Source: Eutrigla gurnardus (Eukaryota > Chordata > Actinopteri > Perciformes > Triglidae). From it: 64,000 bases of DNA. This document shows, piece by piece, positions 12,851 through 23,088 of the stretch. The translations under genes were made by a program, and so were the position numbers. Every line of letters starts with the position of its first letter. Positions within the stretch are counted from its first letter, which is position 1. The DNA lies in NCBI GenBank assembly GCA_963514095.1, contig OY741281.1, positions 15,564,330-15,628,329 on the forward strand, in the 5' to 3' direction. The notes under the pieces are model-generated. The model was given only the letters and a program-made list of their open reading frames with translations, had not been told where the DNA came from and made no database searches.

Positions 12851-14294
12851 TGACGTTGTACTTACTACTTCCATAAAGTATAAAAGTACTTCCAGGGCTC
12901 TTAAATCTGCTCAAGTTCCAATATTTTTCCCCTAGCAAAATACTCACTAACAAAACATTTAAGATATGAAACCAACATTTTAAAAAGATTAGATATAGAC
13001 ATTTCCTTGTGTGACAGAAATAGACGGTTTATTACATTAAGGCATTTAAACAATCAGTGGACACTGGAGGCAGGGAGGAAAGGTGACATGATGTAACTGG
13101 GAACAGATTGACTTCTACAAGACTGGCCATTTGGTACAATTCTAATTAATCCACTAACTCTCCATGGGACTGCTGTTAGCACCACAGCCATTCACACAAA
13201 CTTACTTGGCCAAGGACACCAGCTAAGAGGAATTTAATCAATGTGATGGATAACATTTGTCTTTACAGCTCTTGCGGCAATTCCCATGTCAACCATTCTA
13301 GGCGACAGTACTTCCTTCCTTCCTTCCAAATGTTCTTGGCTTTTTTCTGTTGGCAAGTGATAAGATAAAGTAGCTAAAGGCAGTGAAAGAATTTCACGAA
13401 CCATTGCTTAAGCGAGAAAATGTATCTCTGGTATATTTGTGTATTCCGTCGATTACATAATTTCAAAAGCTGCCGTTTTGACATATAGAATGAAGAAGTT
13501 CACATACTTCATATTAAGCAAACAGTATTGATTCTGGGAGCCCTTTGTGTACTGCCCGATCGTGGATGCGCACATGTATATGCTTATACACGAACCGTAG
13601 GCGTTTTCATCAGGTGTCAACATCATGAACAGCATCTCAGCATTTCAAAAATTCACTAAAACATATTTCATTTTGAAAACTAAAAAACACCAGGAACACA
13701 AAATGCAGGATTGCATCGGTGTTTTGAAACAAATATGTTGATTTTCAGATACCTTTTTTAAAATCCAAAAACTTAAGTATTTGTCATTGTGTGGATGCAC
13801 AAGCTGGTGGCTAAAGGGCCGTGACGCATTCTCTTCCAACTTTTTTTATACTGCTATCCGGCTGTCTTATTAATATGATCTCTTATATATCCATTGTGCG
13901 TGACCGAAAATGTACTCTTGCCATGTGAGCAGATAGCAGCATTTTCGTTGCTGGGTGCATTACAAAGGAAGGCTGGAGAAAAGACAGACTTTCTGAGCCC
14001 AAACGTCAACTGGACTGGACTTTGGCCACAGCGCTCTCTGAGGGCCATGATGCACAAGACATGGGAAATGATGATCTCCATAGTTGGATCATTCTATCAA
14101 CGATGGATTGCCAATACCTGACTGTGCATGTTTGAGAGCGTTACAGAGAGGGGAGTAGAGGTGGACTATTGCACGCTATGTTCCTGTAAGTTATTAATAA
14201 CACTATTTTGAATGTTGTTGTTGGTATGAATGAAGATCTGAAGCTTCAAACTGTTCGATACAGCTCTTTTTATTAGTTAAGAGTTATATTTACA

Positions 14295-14388
<94 letters not shown>

Positions 14389-15093
14389 CTGCCATTTATA
14401 TGTAGGGCATACTGCTGTGAAATCATGACGGAGGTAATTAATTTAAGCATATGAATGTTATAATACTATTAATCATTTCATACATTAATGGGAAAGCATT
14501 GTATTGGGTTAGATAATAACGAGAGGAACAGAACATGATGAACGTTGATGGAAGTGCTGAAAACAAATGTGATGTTATTTTAATTGAGATGAAGACATTT
14601 TAGTGTAGTGTATTTGTTGGGAGTAGGGACACCCAGATGGAAACTGGGACAATCCAGGACAAACTGGGATGTCTGGTCACCATATTTATAGCTTCCTCCT
14701 CAATACAAACGTAAGTGTCCTAGAACACTGTAAAAGCATTTCTCAATAGTTGGTCCTATTGTTTATTTATTAACACAGCTTTAATCAATGCTCTTTTAAA
14801 GACTTGATTTATTTCTTGTCTATAATGTTGTTTGTGTCCATTAGACACTGGGCATCCATTGAACACATTGACATTTCCTTTATTATGTTGGTGTTTGCTT
14901 TGATATTTTTGAGCAAATTAACAATTTGAAAACATTGTAATTTTCCAGTTTTGTTTCTGCTGAGTGAAATCCAAAGCACAATAGAGCCACATTTGGCTCT
15001 CGTGCTGGATGGAGTGCAATAAATCCTGTTATGGATAATGGTAAATGCCTCTTGAGTGATAGTTAATCACTGACTGGCAAGAAATGCAGCCTT
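12851..15093. other. Unassigned non-coding DNA
   Basis: No exon or transposon end recognised, other than the GT microsatellite listed separately. CTTCCTTCCTTCC occurs near 13312-13326. Confidence 0.5.
14298..14387. repeat. (TG)45 microsatellite
   Basis: An uninterrupted TG dinucleotide tract of about 90 bp. Confidence 0.99.
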
Positions 15094-15101
15094 ATGGGGG
15101 C

Positions 15102-16534
15102 CAGTGATGGGGATAACGGCGTTATAAGTAGCGGCGTTAGTAACGCCGTTACTTTTTTCAGTAACGAGTAATCTAATTGATTACTCATCTCATTATTATA
15201 ACGCAGTTATCGTTACTGCCAAAAAATGTGTTGCGTTACTTCATTGAAGGCAGAAAAAACAAATGTTACGCTATAGTAAACAGAGACGCGTCAAGCACTA
15301 GGACCAGGCGGAAAACGGCTGCTCAAGCTGAAGCCTGTGTGATTGGCCGTCCCCGCTGTCACTCCATCTTGCTTGCACACCGACCGGTCTTCTAGTCTGC
15401 AGTCAGGAGTCCTACAGGAGTCCGCTACTGGAAGTTGGGAGTTTGTTCTGCGTGGTTCACGTCAGCTAGAAGGATTGTAATATCAGAGGTTTCATTTACA
15501 TTAACCTTTGAATCGGTGTCCATGTGCGTATGTGCGAGTGCGTGCATGCGTGTGTTTGGTAATTAGACGCAGCCAGGATGTCTAAAAAAAAGAAAAGTGG
15601 ACATAAGAGACTTCTTTAGAAGTCAAAGTCTAAGTTACTCAAAGAAATGCGTTACACCCATCCTGCAACACCTTCACTGGCTCCCAATAAAACAGCATAT
15701 CCACTTCAAGATCCTCCTCATCATTTACAAAGCTCTCAATAATCTGATCAATAAAATGTATTATTATAATGGTTGTTATTATTAGTATTGGATTAGAATT
15801 GGGTGATAATGTTTTGCTACATGATTTACAACCACTCAAACCAAAAAAGGGAACAGTAAACTTAAATGTAGCAATAGAAAACTAGAAGAACTACTAGAAA
15901 ACACAGTGAACTGAAAGAGTTAGAGTTTTATTAAAAATACTTTTGTCCCCCACACCTCTGAAATCAAAATTTCCTCCTTGCACACAACATTACGTAAAAA
16001 CATACATACAGTACGTCTACTGTTTTTTCCCCCTAATTTACACTACAAAGAGTAAATATATTTATTATTTATTTTTGGTACATTGCTTAACAAGCATAAT
16101 TTCATTTTGCTTAGTTGTGACCTGTTGAGGTGCAATAAATATCAAAAGTTCCAAAAGATATACTGTGTGATTTTTACCAATCCACTCGATAAGCATAGTA
16201 ATTATAATATCTCCAATAAAATTGTTTAGATTTGTGCACTCTGGATTTCTGTTTGTAATGTATTGAGTATCCATTCCATTATAATATTCAGATTTATCAT
16301 AAATAATTGAACACGCACATGTATTTTAAGTTCCGTCAAAGAGGGATGGAGATGGGGTCCAAATTATTTGATGCGTCAGTATTTAAAAATGATTTGAAAG
16401 TAACACAATAGTTACTTTCCAAAGTAACTAGGTACTTTTAGAATTTGTAACTCAGTAACTACTTTAATTATTTTCTGGGAGAAGTAACTAGTACTTCAAC
16501 TAGTTACTTTTTTAGAATAACTTGCCCAACACTG
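15102..16534 (+). mobile_element. hAT element with captured LINE fragment
   Basis: The element starts CAGTGATGGGGATAACGG and ends AACTTGCCCAACACTG. Identical 8-bp flanks ATGGGGGC (15094-15101 and 16535-16542) show hAT-type insertion. The left side is built of GTAACGCCGTTAC-like inverted blocks, and the right side of AGTAACTAGTACTTT blocks. At 15578 a start codon opens MSKKKKSGH, which may be the beginning of a lost transposase frame; it stops after 13 codons. The middle contains a piece of LINE reverse-transcriptase frame (15645-15760). No catalytic transposase remains, so it is non-autonomous. A 3' part of this element recurs at 17281-17498 and 22145-23088. Confidence 0.93.
15645..15760 (+). 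pseudogene. LINE ORF2 C-terminal fragment
   Basis: The plus-strand frame includes VTPILQHLHWLPIKQ, HFKILLIIYKALNNL and then stops soon after. The motif LHWLPxxxRIxFKILLxxYKAL is a well-known C-terminal piece of ORF2 from L2/Rex/CR1-type non-LTR retrotransposons. Only about 38 residues remain, with no catalytic motif, and the fragment is embedded inside the hAT element. A second copy exists at 22222-22337 because the host element was duplicated. Confidence 0.8.
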
Positions 16535-17280
16535 ATGGGGGCCTTGATGTTATTTATGAAATGGCAGATTATATTCTATCATCACCTTATTTCACACTTG
16601 CAGTGCAAGATGACGTTACCGTTATTTCCCCAGAATAACTGGGGAAGTGGGCATTAACAGGTTAGCTCATGGTGCGGTCCATATGTTGGCCGTCTGCACA
16701 CGGTGTGGGCAGAGCAGATATTCACACAGGGACGGGGATGTTGGGTGGGAGTAAGGAGCTGTTTTAATCAAACGGCTGTTGCCCACCTGGTGAATTCCAA
16801 TTGTCTTCTACCAACACGACACAACGGTAAAGGAGAGAACGCTCATTGTGCGTCAACTGCTCTTTATCGTAACGATCAGTTGTGTTGGGTTTTAACAAGG
16901 CTGCAGAGAAAGCGGTACACAGGACAGACGGCTGCATAATTGCAGTACGGTGGAGTCATGGGAGCTGACGGGGGATTTTTTTTCTTTTTTTTTTTTTTTG
17001 CCGTCACAGGTTGCCTCATGCCATGCTGTGTGAACTATTATTGCCTTCACCCTTTAATCTTACATTCAACGGTTTGCAAGATTTTGGAATCTATTGAGAA
17101 AAACATTACAAAACAGGAGTTTAACATGTTTTGACAGATATCATATGTCACCATCTGCAATCAATTGGCACCAGTGGTGAAGACAATATTAAACAATGAT
17201 TAATTGCAATAGCATGAATACCAACAATCACGTTTCATGGAAGTAGCCGGCAGTAGAAAAGCCCTACTCTAAGTTATCCT
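16535..17280. repeat. Duplicated hAT 3' flank, copy 1
   Basis: The sequence after the hAT right end, from ATGGGGGCCTTGATG to CCCTACTCTAAGTTATCC, matches 23089-23845 almost base for base. Visible differences are a GGCCCCTCCAG insertion in copy 2, a different poly-T length near 16980, and scattered substitutions. Its frames (for example a 78-codon one at 16703) are shared by both copies but look non-coding. Confidence 0.93.
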
Positions 17281-17498
17281 GAACACGCACATGTATTTTA
17301 AGTTCCGTCATAGAGGGATGGAGATGGGGTCCAAATTATTTGACACGTCAGTATTTAAAAATTATTTGAAAGTAACGCAATAGTTACTTACAAAGTAACT
17401 AGGTACTTTTAGAATTTGTACCTCAGTAATTACTTTAGTTATTTTCTGGGAGAAGTAACTAGTACTTTAACTTTTTTAGAGTAACTTGGCCAACACTG
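17281..17498 (+). mobile_element. Third copy of the hAT 3' end
   Basis: From ACACGCACATGTATTTTAAG to CTTGGCCAACACTG this matches the terminal 220 bp of the 15102-16534 element (its 16308-16534), with more substitutions than the 22145 copy. It has no left end and no target duplication. It starts exactly where copy 1 of the duplicated flank stops, so this is a rearrangement junction rather than a simple insertion. Confidence 0.9.
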
Positions 17499-17813
17499 CG
17501 TAAAACTGCCGTAATGCGGTGCTTAAAGGGCAATGCACCAAAAACAGACCTGAAGCGATTACATGCAGCAAGTAGCCTAACTGTAGTTACCTCTGGGTTA
17601 CCCATTTATTTTCTCACTTGCGCTTGCTTATTGACCGTCATACACCATATGCCTAATAGCCATGAGGGACTCGGGGACACGCCCCCCTCCAATATATATG
17701 AAAGAAATTCTGTAGATTCAGGTTCATTCTCAGAAAACTGCACCATTTTCAGGATCTTGTGTAGGATTACACAACGGAGTGGGGGCAGAAGATTGCCAAC
17801 CAGGTTACATGAG
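17499..17813. other. Unassigned DNA inside the duplication spacer
   Basis: This piece, together with 18240-18368, reads as one stretch of DNA into which two hAT elements were inserted. Its origin is unknown. A 166-codon frame starting at 17514 crosses into the MITE and is not considered a gene. Confidence 0.5.
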
Positions 17814-17821
17814 GTATATGA

Positions 17822-18231
17822 TAGAGTTCTCAACGGGCCTGAAAATCATGACCCTACCCGACCTGACCCGTGGCTTTTAAAGCCCGGACCCGATGTAACC
17901 CGACACATCAACATGGATTATCTGCCCGAACCCGGCCCGCGGCCCGACGCCGCCGCCCCCCTTCTTTTTTTTTCTCATACACATATTATCATGACAAGAA
18001 AACGGCGACGGTGAATTCACCTGCGGCAAGTTTACTTTTCACCAACTCAGGTCTGCCCCCGCCCCTCTCCATGATGCACGTTACACGCAGCAGCCAGACT
18101 TTCTTAACGGTGAACAGCAGCGATGATTAATACTTTTTTTTCACTGTGCGGAAAAAATTAAGCCCGAGGTCCGACCCGACCCGAGTCACTTGCTTATATT
18201 TTAGACCTGAACCGACCCATTGAGAACTCTA
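17822..18231. mobile_element. hAT-type MITE with CCCGACC repeats
   Basis: Terminal repeats read TAGAGTTCTCAACGGG and, inverted, TAGAGTTCTCAATGGG. The flanks GTATATGA (17814-17821 and 18232-18239) are a perfect 8-bp target duplication. The 410-bp interior is rich in GACCCGACC and GCCCGG motifs near both ends and has no transposase. Confidence 0.95.
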
Positions 18232-18376
18232 GTATATGAGTATATGGGAACAGCAGTGGGAAGCTATGATGATTGAATGATTGATTTAAAAACATATGAA
18301 TGATTTAAAAACATCGTAATACTAATTGTGGACCCGCCCTTTAAAGTCAAGCTGAAATGAAAAATGTGATTTTAAC

Positions 18377-19360
18377 TAGGAATGGGACAAAATATCGTTT
18401 GGCGAAATATCGCGATACAAAACGTGACGATACGCATCGGAAAAAAATGGATCGCGAAATGAAGACTAGATGGCACTGCCACATGATTTGTGTAGTATAT
18501 AAATCATTTAGTGTGTGTGTTTGTGTGTATATGTGTGCGGCAGGCTATACAGTCTATGGTGGGAGGCTGGCAGCACCATCTGCTGGTTAAGCAGCGGAAA
18601 ACTAAATGAAAAATAAATTACATCCGAGGAACGGTGCAGGTCACAGCGCATGCTGCAACAACAGTGTTGTTACAACACTGTACAGCAAGCTAACAAACAT
18701 TAGCACCAACTACCTTGCCCTCAAACCGCCGAACAATGGAGTCGAATGAGGTCAAAATTGAGGACGCTCCGCTGGATACAGGTCATTTGTCTGGCAGTAT
18801 TTTCTCATTAAAAAATAATTGGCTCGAGTAACAACGTTATTCATTTCGATCATAGAAACAAATGTTAGTAGCACAGCTAACGCTAGCAGCATTAGCACTG
18901 TCCTGTTACGAGCTGTGCTGCTAACGTTTGTTTCTACGATCTAAATGAGTTACGTTGTTACTCCGCTGTCCGGCCGCCTTCGGCGCGTTTGGATACGCCA
19001 TCAGCTCCGGCAACCTTGAGTCTGGAGGGGAGGGGGTGGAGGGGGAGACGGATACGACTCGCCACAGTGTTTTGAATTTGAGTGTAGTATCGTTTTTGGC
19101 CACATTCTTACATATAGCGCCTTTAAGAGAGGCTGAGATAACTTAAACTAGGGTTAGAGCACTAAGGGAATATTCTTGTTTGTGTTGGGCCGTGTGTTTC
19201 CTTGTGTGCAACTGAAACAAAAATAAATAAGTTGTAATTACGCAGTAATATTTTGTTTTGTTAGTTTGTTTTTTGATATCGTATCGTGACGTATCGTTTC
19301 CTGACCCTGGCATATCGAGGTGCATCGTATCATGAGTTTAAGTGTATCGTCCCATCCCTA
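18377..19360. mobile_element. Non-autonomous hAT element (984 bp)
   Basis: The ends are TAGGAATGGGACAAAATATC and, inverted, TAGGGATGGGACGATACAC. The flanks ATTTTAAC (18369-18376 and 19361-19368) are a perfect 8-bp target duplication. Subterminal ATATCG and CGATAC motifs recur. No transposase frame was found. The interior holds a long inverted repeat (18828-18961), and near 18566-18580 AGCACCATCTGCTGG, one base from the CTCF core consensus. Confidence 0.95.
18828..18961. repeat. Long inverted repeat in hAT interior
   Basis: Arms of roughly 55-60 bp run from GTAACAACGTTATTCATTT and, inverted, GTAACAACGTAACTCATTT to a centre near 18890-18900. Both arms contain AGAAACAAA and GTTAGCAGCACAGC-like blocks. 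Confidence 0.85.
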
Positions 19361-19368
19361 ATTTTAAC

Positions 19369-19853
19369 TGCACGTACTTAAATCAGCTAGTACCAACGAG
19401 AGAGAGAAGGTGGTGAGCTAATTCCTCCCGACCTTATGTCCTGCCTGTGTTTCCTTGATTCCTGTTTCACTGGGAAATAAGATTGTCTGTATGCCAGTTA
19501 ATCAAGTATCTGTATATCTCTAACCCAAAGGAGATTTAGTAATTACCAGAATTGTATTTGTTTTATGTTAATATTTCACAAATGTTTTAATATATACTGT
19601 ATATATACAATTTTGGCATCGGGAGCGAGTTGGATATTATAGACGAGCTGAAGACTCCGTGCCATTCACACCCATTATAACATCTGAAACTTCACCAAAC
19701 TCAAACTGTGATATCGGGAAAACCGTATGGACCATCGACATGAATGTTTGACCCAATAAAGTCCACAGTCTTGTGAACGTTTTAAACTTTTAATCACGTT
19801 TGGAAGTTAAAGTATGGCAAACTTTTGGGATGCTGAAGTCAATGAAAAACCAA
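19369..19853. other. Upstream DNA of the coiled-coil gene, unassigned
   Basis: No transposon end was recognised. It lies directly upstream of the promoter cluster. TATATACTGTATATATA near 19591 and CCAATAAAGTCC near 19752 are present but have no assigned role. Confidence 0.4.
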
Positions 19854-19890
19854 TGTAAACATTTTTAAGAGCAGTGGTTACCATGGCAAC
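19854..19890 (+). promoter_or_regulatory. Forkhead site plus perfect RFX X-box
   Basis: TGTAAACA (19854-19861) is the core forkhead (FOX) site. Fifteen bases further, GTTACCATGGCAAC (19877-19890) is a full palindromic X-box bound by RFX factors. RFX and FOXJ1 sites together are known from promoters of ciliary and testis genes. The pair lies about 110-145 bp upstream of the TATA box, in the same orientation as the gene. Binding itself is inferred. Confidence 0.65.
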
Positions 19891-19975
19891 CTGAAAGTTA
19901 TTTTCTTTTTTTTTCAATTTTGGAATGTACAATGTGCTTTGATGTCTTAATGTCTTTGATGTCTTTGATGACTGG

Positions 19976-19983
19976 TGACATCA
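19976..19983 (+). promoter_or_regulatory. CRE-like site
   Basis: TGACATCA differs by one base from the cAMP-response element TGACGTCA and is followed by CGTAA. It is 15 bases upstream of the TATA box. A CRE close to a TATA box is common in spermatid-expressed promoters, but one mismatch makes this tentative. Confidence 0.4.
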
Positions 19984-19998
19984 CGTAACCCTGGAGTG

Positions 19999-20006
19999 TA
20001 TAAATA
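19999..20006 (+). promoter_or_regulatory. TATA box of the coiled-coil gene
   Basis: TATAAATA in a GC-flanked context (GGAGTGTATAAATACAAGC). A start site about 25-30 bases downstream (around 20030) would give a 5' leader of about 250 bases with no upstream ATG seen. Confidence 0.7.
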
Positions 20007-20280
20007 CAAGCAGCGACCAGAACTCAGCGTGGAGTTATTGGAGTTTGGAGACAGAGACACCTTTTGAGAGATAGTAATTGAGAGTGAATTGAGTGAATTT
20101 TTGAACTTTTTACAACTTTGTGAGAGGAACGAAATTTCAACTACGTTCAAACAGATAGTGACAGAACTTTTACATCTGGAGCGGGCTGTCTCCACCAGTC
20201 TGCTCTTCTCGTCCATCTAATCCTCGGCGAAAGCCAGTTTACATTTTACCATCTTGTAAACCATCACCCCTGCAGCCAAG

Positions 20281-21318
20281 ATGCAGCAGGGAAACAGCGA
20301 CAGGCCTTGTGCCACACTGACCCCCATGACCCACAACTTGCTGCACTCAATGCTGCGTGAGCTGACGCAAATCAACGCTGATGAGTACGACATTAGGAAG
20401 GGGCTCACTAAGGAACTTGTACGGCAAAAGATCCTGAAGAAATTTTCCATTAACCGGGAGAAGGCCGTCCGTTGCAAACTGGAGAGGCTCAAGAGATCAA
20501 TTGAGCCAGAGACCCTGAACAAAGTAGAGATCGCCTCTGCAGTCCATAGCCCCGTCAAGATCAAGGGGAAGAAAGCTCTTCGGAGGAAACATGAGGACCT
20601 CAAGGTGTCTTATGCCATTCTTCAGCAAAATATGGAACAGATGGAGAAGGCGATCCAGACCCTCAGGCAGGAGAACTTTGAAAAGGATGAGGAATTGGAG
20701 AAAGTGAAAGTACAGGCCTCAACCAGGCTCCAGGCTAAGGTGAAGGTCCCCCAAGGCGTCAGAGCTGAATTAGTTCAACTCCAAGAAGAGCTCGAACAGA
20801 GTACTCTGCGCCAGGACATCGCTAAAGAGGCCCTGACAAAACAAGCCTCCGCCAACCAGCAGTTGGTAAATGAACTCCAGACCGCCACGGAGGACAACAA
20901 GGACCTCCGAGCTGTAGTATCTCAAAAGACCCTGGACCAGGAGCTGGCGAAGGAGGCCCTGATAAAACAGGTCTCAACCAACCAGCAGCTCTCAAATGAC
21001 CTCCAGACTGCCGAGGAGGACAACAAGGACCTCCGAGCTGAATTAGTTCAGCTAAAGGTAGAACTCCAGCAGAGGACCCTTGACCAGGAGCTGGAGAAGG
21101 CATCAGAAGACATCGAGGTTGTGAATGGTGGTGCTCTTCAGGGAGCTGAGGAGCTGCACCAGATCTCACCCGACCAGCTGGTGACTGAGCTCCAGGTCGA
21201 AAGCCTCGAGCATAGTCTTCCTTGCGTGGAGCTGCCAGAGGAGGTGCAGCTCCCCAAGAAGAAGAAATCTCTCTTCAAGAGGTTCAGACACTTTATCGGT
21301 CTGCGCAAAAGGCGTTGA
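20281..21318 (+). CDS. Intronless coiled-coil protein, 345 aa, unrecognised family
   Basis: I do not recognise this protein. The frame is intact for 345 codons, by far the longest in the window. The start has a purine at -3 (CCAAGATGC) and is the first ATG after the TATA box. Residues 1-95 look like a small basic N-terminal region (DEYDIRKGLTKELVRQK). Residues about 95-275 are rich in E, K, Q and L with heptad-like spacing and should form a coiled coil. Within them LRAELVQL (209 and 251) and EDNKDLRA (204, 246) mark an internal repeat of about 42-48 residues. The C-terminus (326-345) is strongly basic (KKKKSLFKRFRHFIGLRKRR), possibly a nuclear or membrane-binding signal. No signal peptide or membrane segment is visible. 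It has no introns, and A-rich runs at 21377 and 21407 lie after the stop without a clear AATAAA, so a retrogene origin is possible. It sits in the spacer of a duplicated hAT locus. The promoter suggests cilium or testis expression; that role is inferred. Confidence 0.85.
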   Translation: MQQGNSDRPCATLTPMTHNLLHSMLRELTQINADEYDIRKGLTKELVRQKILKKFSINREKAVRCKLERLKRSIEPETLNKVEIASAVHSPVKIKGKKALRRKHEDLKVSYAILQQNMEQMEKAIQTLRQENFEKDEELEKVKVQASTRLQAKVKVPQGVRAELVQLQEELEQSTLRQDIAKEALTKQASANQQLVNELQTATEDNKDLRAVVSQKTLDQELAKEALIKQVSTNQQLSNDLQTAEEDNKDLRAELVQLKVELQQRTLDQELEKASEDIEVVNGGALQGAEELHQISPDQLVTELQVESLEHSLPCVELPEEVQLPKKKKSLFKRFRHFIGLRKRR

Positions 21319-21411
21319 ACTGGTGCTGTGTCCCAATTTGGCCCTAAATTTATAATTGGAAAATAATATATGCTGTAAAAAAAAACAAATACAGCTATAT
21401 ATTATTATAAA

Positions 21412-21808
21412 AAAAAGGGCGGCACAGTGAATTGTACTGTGTCGTGTGGGTTTCCCCCGGGAGCTCCGGTTTCCCCCCACTAGAAAAAAAACAATTTGGC
21501 CCCAAATTAAAAATCTCCTCATCCCCTCCCCTATTATCCCCTCCCATGTGGGTTTTCCTCCGGGAGCTCCGGTTTCCCACAACTAGAAAAAAAACAATTT
21601 GGCCCCAAATTAAAAATCTCCTCATCCCCTCCCCTATTATCCCCTCCCATGTGGGTTTTCCTCCGGGAGCTCCGGTTTCCCCCCACTAGAAAAAAAACAA
21701 TTTGGCCCCAAATTAAAAATCTCCTCATCCCCTCCCCTCTCCCCTATTATCCCCTCCCATGTGGGTTTTCCTCCGGGTGCTCCGGTTTCCCACAACTAAA
21801 AAAAAAAA
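21412..21808. repeat. Minisatellite, 102-110 bp unit, about 3.6 copies
   Basis: Units start at 21446, 21548, 21651 and 21761 with GTGGGTTTTCCTCCGGGAGC. Each continues with CTCCGGTTTCCC, an A-rich run, the palindrome AATTTGGCCCCAAATT and CTCATCCCCTCCCC. The third unit has 7 extra bases (CCCCTCT). GGGCGGCACAGTG at 21415 and the TTTCCTCCGGG phrase suggest the unit arose from an L2-like fish tail repeat (GGCGGCACGGTGG...TTTCCTCCGGGTGCTCCGG). The gene's 3' trailer at about 21333 contains a similar CAATTTGGCCCTAAAT. Confidence 0.92.
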
Positions 21809-22110
21809 CCTTTCCGAGAACCATCACCTTAACGCGGTGGAGAGGTTTGCGTGTCCCTATGACCCTGAGGGCTGTTTTGTCTGGAGCTTTGTGCTCCTGG
21901 TGGGGTTTCCCATGGCAAATTGCTCTCAGGTGAGGGGCCAGACTAAGAATGGTTCAAAAGACCCCATAATAATCTAGGAAGAAGAGGAGTGACCCGGCCC
22001 GGAGGAAGCCCAGGGCCCCCGTCTGGAGCCAGGCCCGGAGGGAGGGCCCGTCAGCGAGCGCCTGGTGGCCATCATGCCACAGAGCCCGGCTGGGCACAGC
22101 AGAAGAAGAA
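21809..22110 (+). repeat. GC-rich dispersed fish repeat fragment
   Basis: CCTTAACGCGGTGGAGAGG, TTTGCGTGTCCCTATGACCC, TCTGGAGCTTTGTGCTCC and CAGACTAAGAATGG, followed by CTGGAGCCAGGCCCGGAGG, match a module I remember at the head of fish non-LTR retrotransposon copies. The exact family is uncertain. The frame through it is open for short distances only. After about 22100 it passes into purine-rich AGAAGAAGAAAAAGAAGGG sequence. Confidence 0.55.
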
Positions 22111-22144
22111 AAAGAAGGGACGTGGCAACCGCTCCTCAGCCACC

Positions 22145-23088
22145 AAAACGGCCGCTCAAGCTGAAGCCTGTTTGTGGACATAAGAGACTTGTTTAGAAGT
22201 CAAAGTCTAAGTTGCTCAAAGAAATGCGTTACACCCATCCTGCAACACCTTCACTGGCTCCCAATAAAACAGCATATCCACTTCAAGATCCTCCTCATCA
22301 TTTACAAAGCTCTCAATAATCTGATCAATAAAATGTATTATTATTATTGTTGTTATTATTACTATTGGATTAGAATTGGGTGATAATGTTTTGCTACATG
22401 ATTTACACCCAGTCAAACCAAAAAAGGGAACAATAGACTTAAAAGTAGCAATAGAAAACTAGAAGAACTACTAGAAAACACAGTGAACTGAAAGAGTTAG
22501 AGTTTTATTAAAAATACTTTTGTCCTTTTGTTGCCTTGCACACATTACGTAAAAACATACATACAGTACGTCTACTGTTTTTTCCCCCTAATTTACACTA
22601 CAAAGAGTAAATATATTTATTATTTATTTTTGGTACATTGCTTAACAAGCATAATTTCATTTTGCTTAGTTGTGACCTGTTGAGGTGCAATAAATATCAA
22701 AAGTTCCAAAAGATATACTGTGTGATTTTTACCAATCCACTCTATAAGCATATAATTATAATATCTCCAATAAAATTGTTTAGATTTGTGCACTCTGGAT
22801 TTCTGTTTGTAATGTATTGAGTATCCATTCCATTATAATATTCAGATTTATCATAAATAATTGAACACGCACATGTATTTTAAGTTCCGTCAAAGAGGGA
22901 TGGAGATGGGGTCCAAATTATTTGATGCGTCAGTATTTAAAAATGATTTGAAAGTAACACAATAGTTACTTTCCAAAGTAACTAGGTACTTTTAGAATTT
23001 GTAACTCAGTAACTACTTTAATTATTTTCTGGGAGAAGTAACTAGTACTTTAACTAGTTACTTTTTTAGAATAACTTGCCCAACACTG
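22145..23088 (+). mobile_element. 5'-truncated second copy of the hAT element
   Basis: It aligns with the 15102-16534 element from AAAACGGCCGCTCAAGC onward, but lacks the left terminus and also lacks the 256 bases corresponding to 15341-15596. That gap ends at a GTG shared by both sides. It includes the same LINE fragment and ends AACTTGCCCAACACTG followed by ATGGGGGC, exactly like copy 1. Since the flank is also shared, this copy arose by DNA duplication, not by a new transposition. Confidence 0.93.

Noticed and set aside
16703..16939. 78-codon frame conserved in both duplicated flanks (16703 and 23257)
   Set aside because: Conservation is explained by the recent duplication. Copy 2 has an extra 9 bases in it, and the composition is not protein-like.
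17514..18014. 166-codon plus-strand frame
   Set aside because: It crosses the target duplication and left end of the MITE at 17822, so its second half is transposon sequence. The proline/aspartate-rich part comes from CCCGACC repeats, and no splice or promoter context supports it.
20217..21169. Minus-strand frames of 115 and 128 codons over the coiled-coil gene
   Set aside because: They are antisense shadows of a repetitive, codon-biased plus-strand gene. The repeated peptide pattern simply mirrors the internal repeats of the real frame.
21166..21933. Frames of 76-138 codons over the minisatellite on both strands
   Set aside because: Their near-identical repeated peptides follow from the 102-110 bp unit, whose length is not constant in frame. 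No start context or family resemblance.
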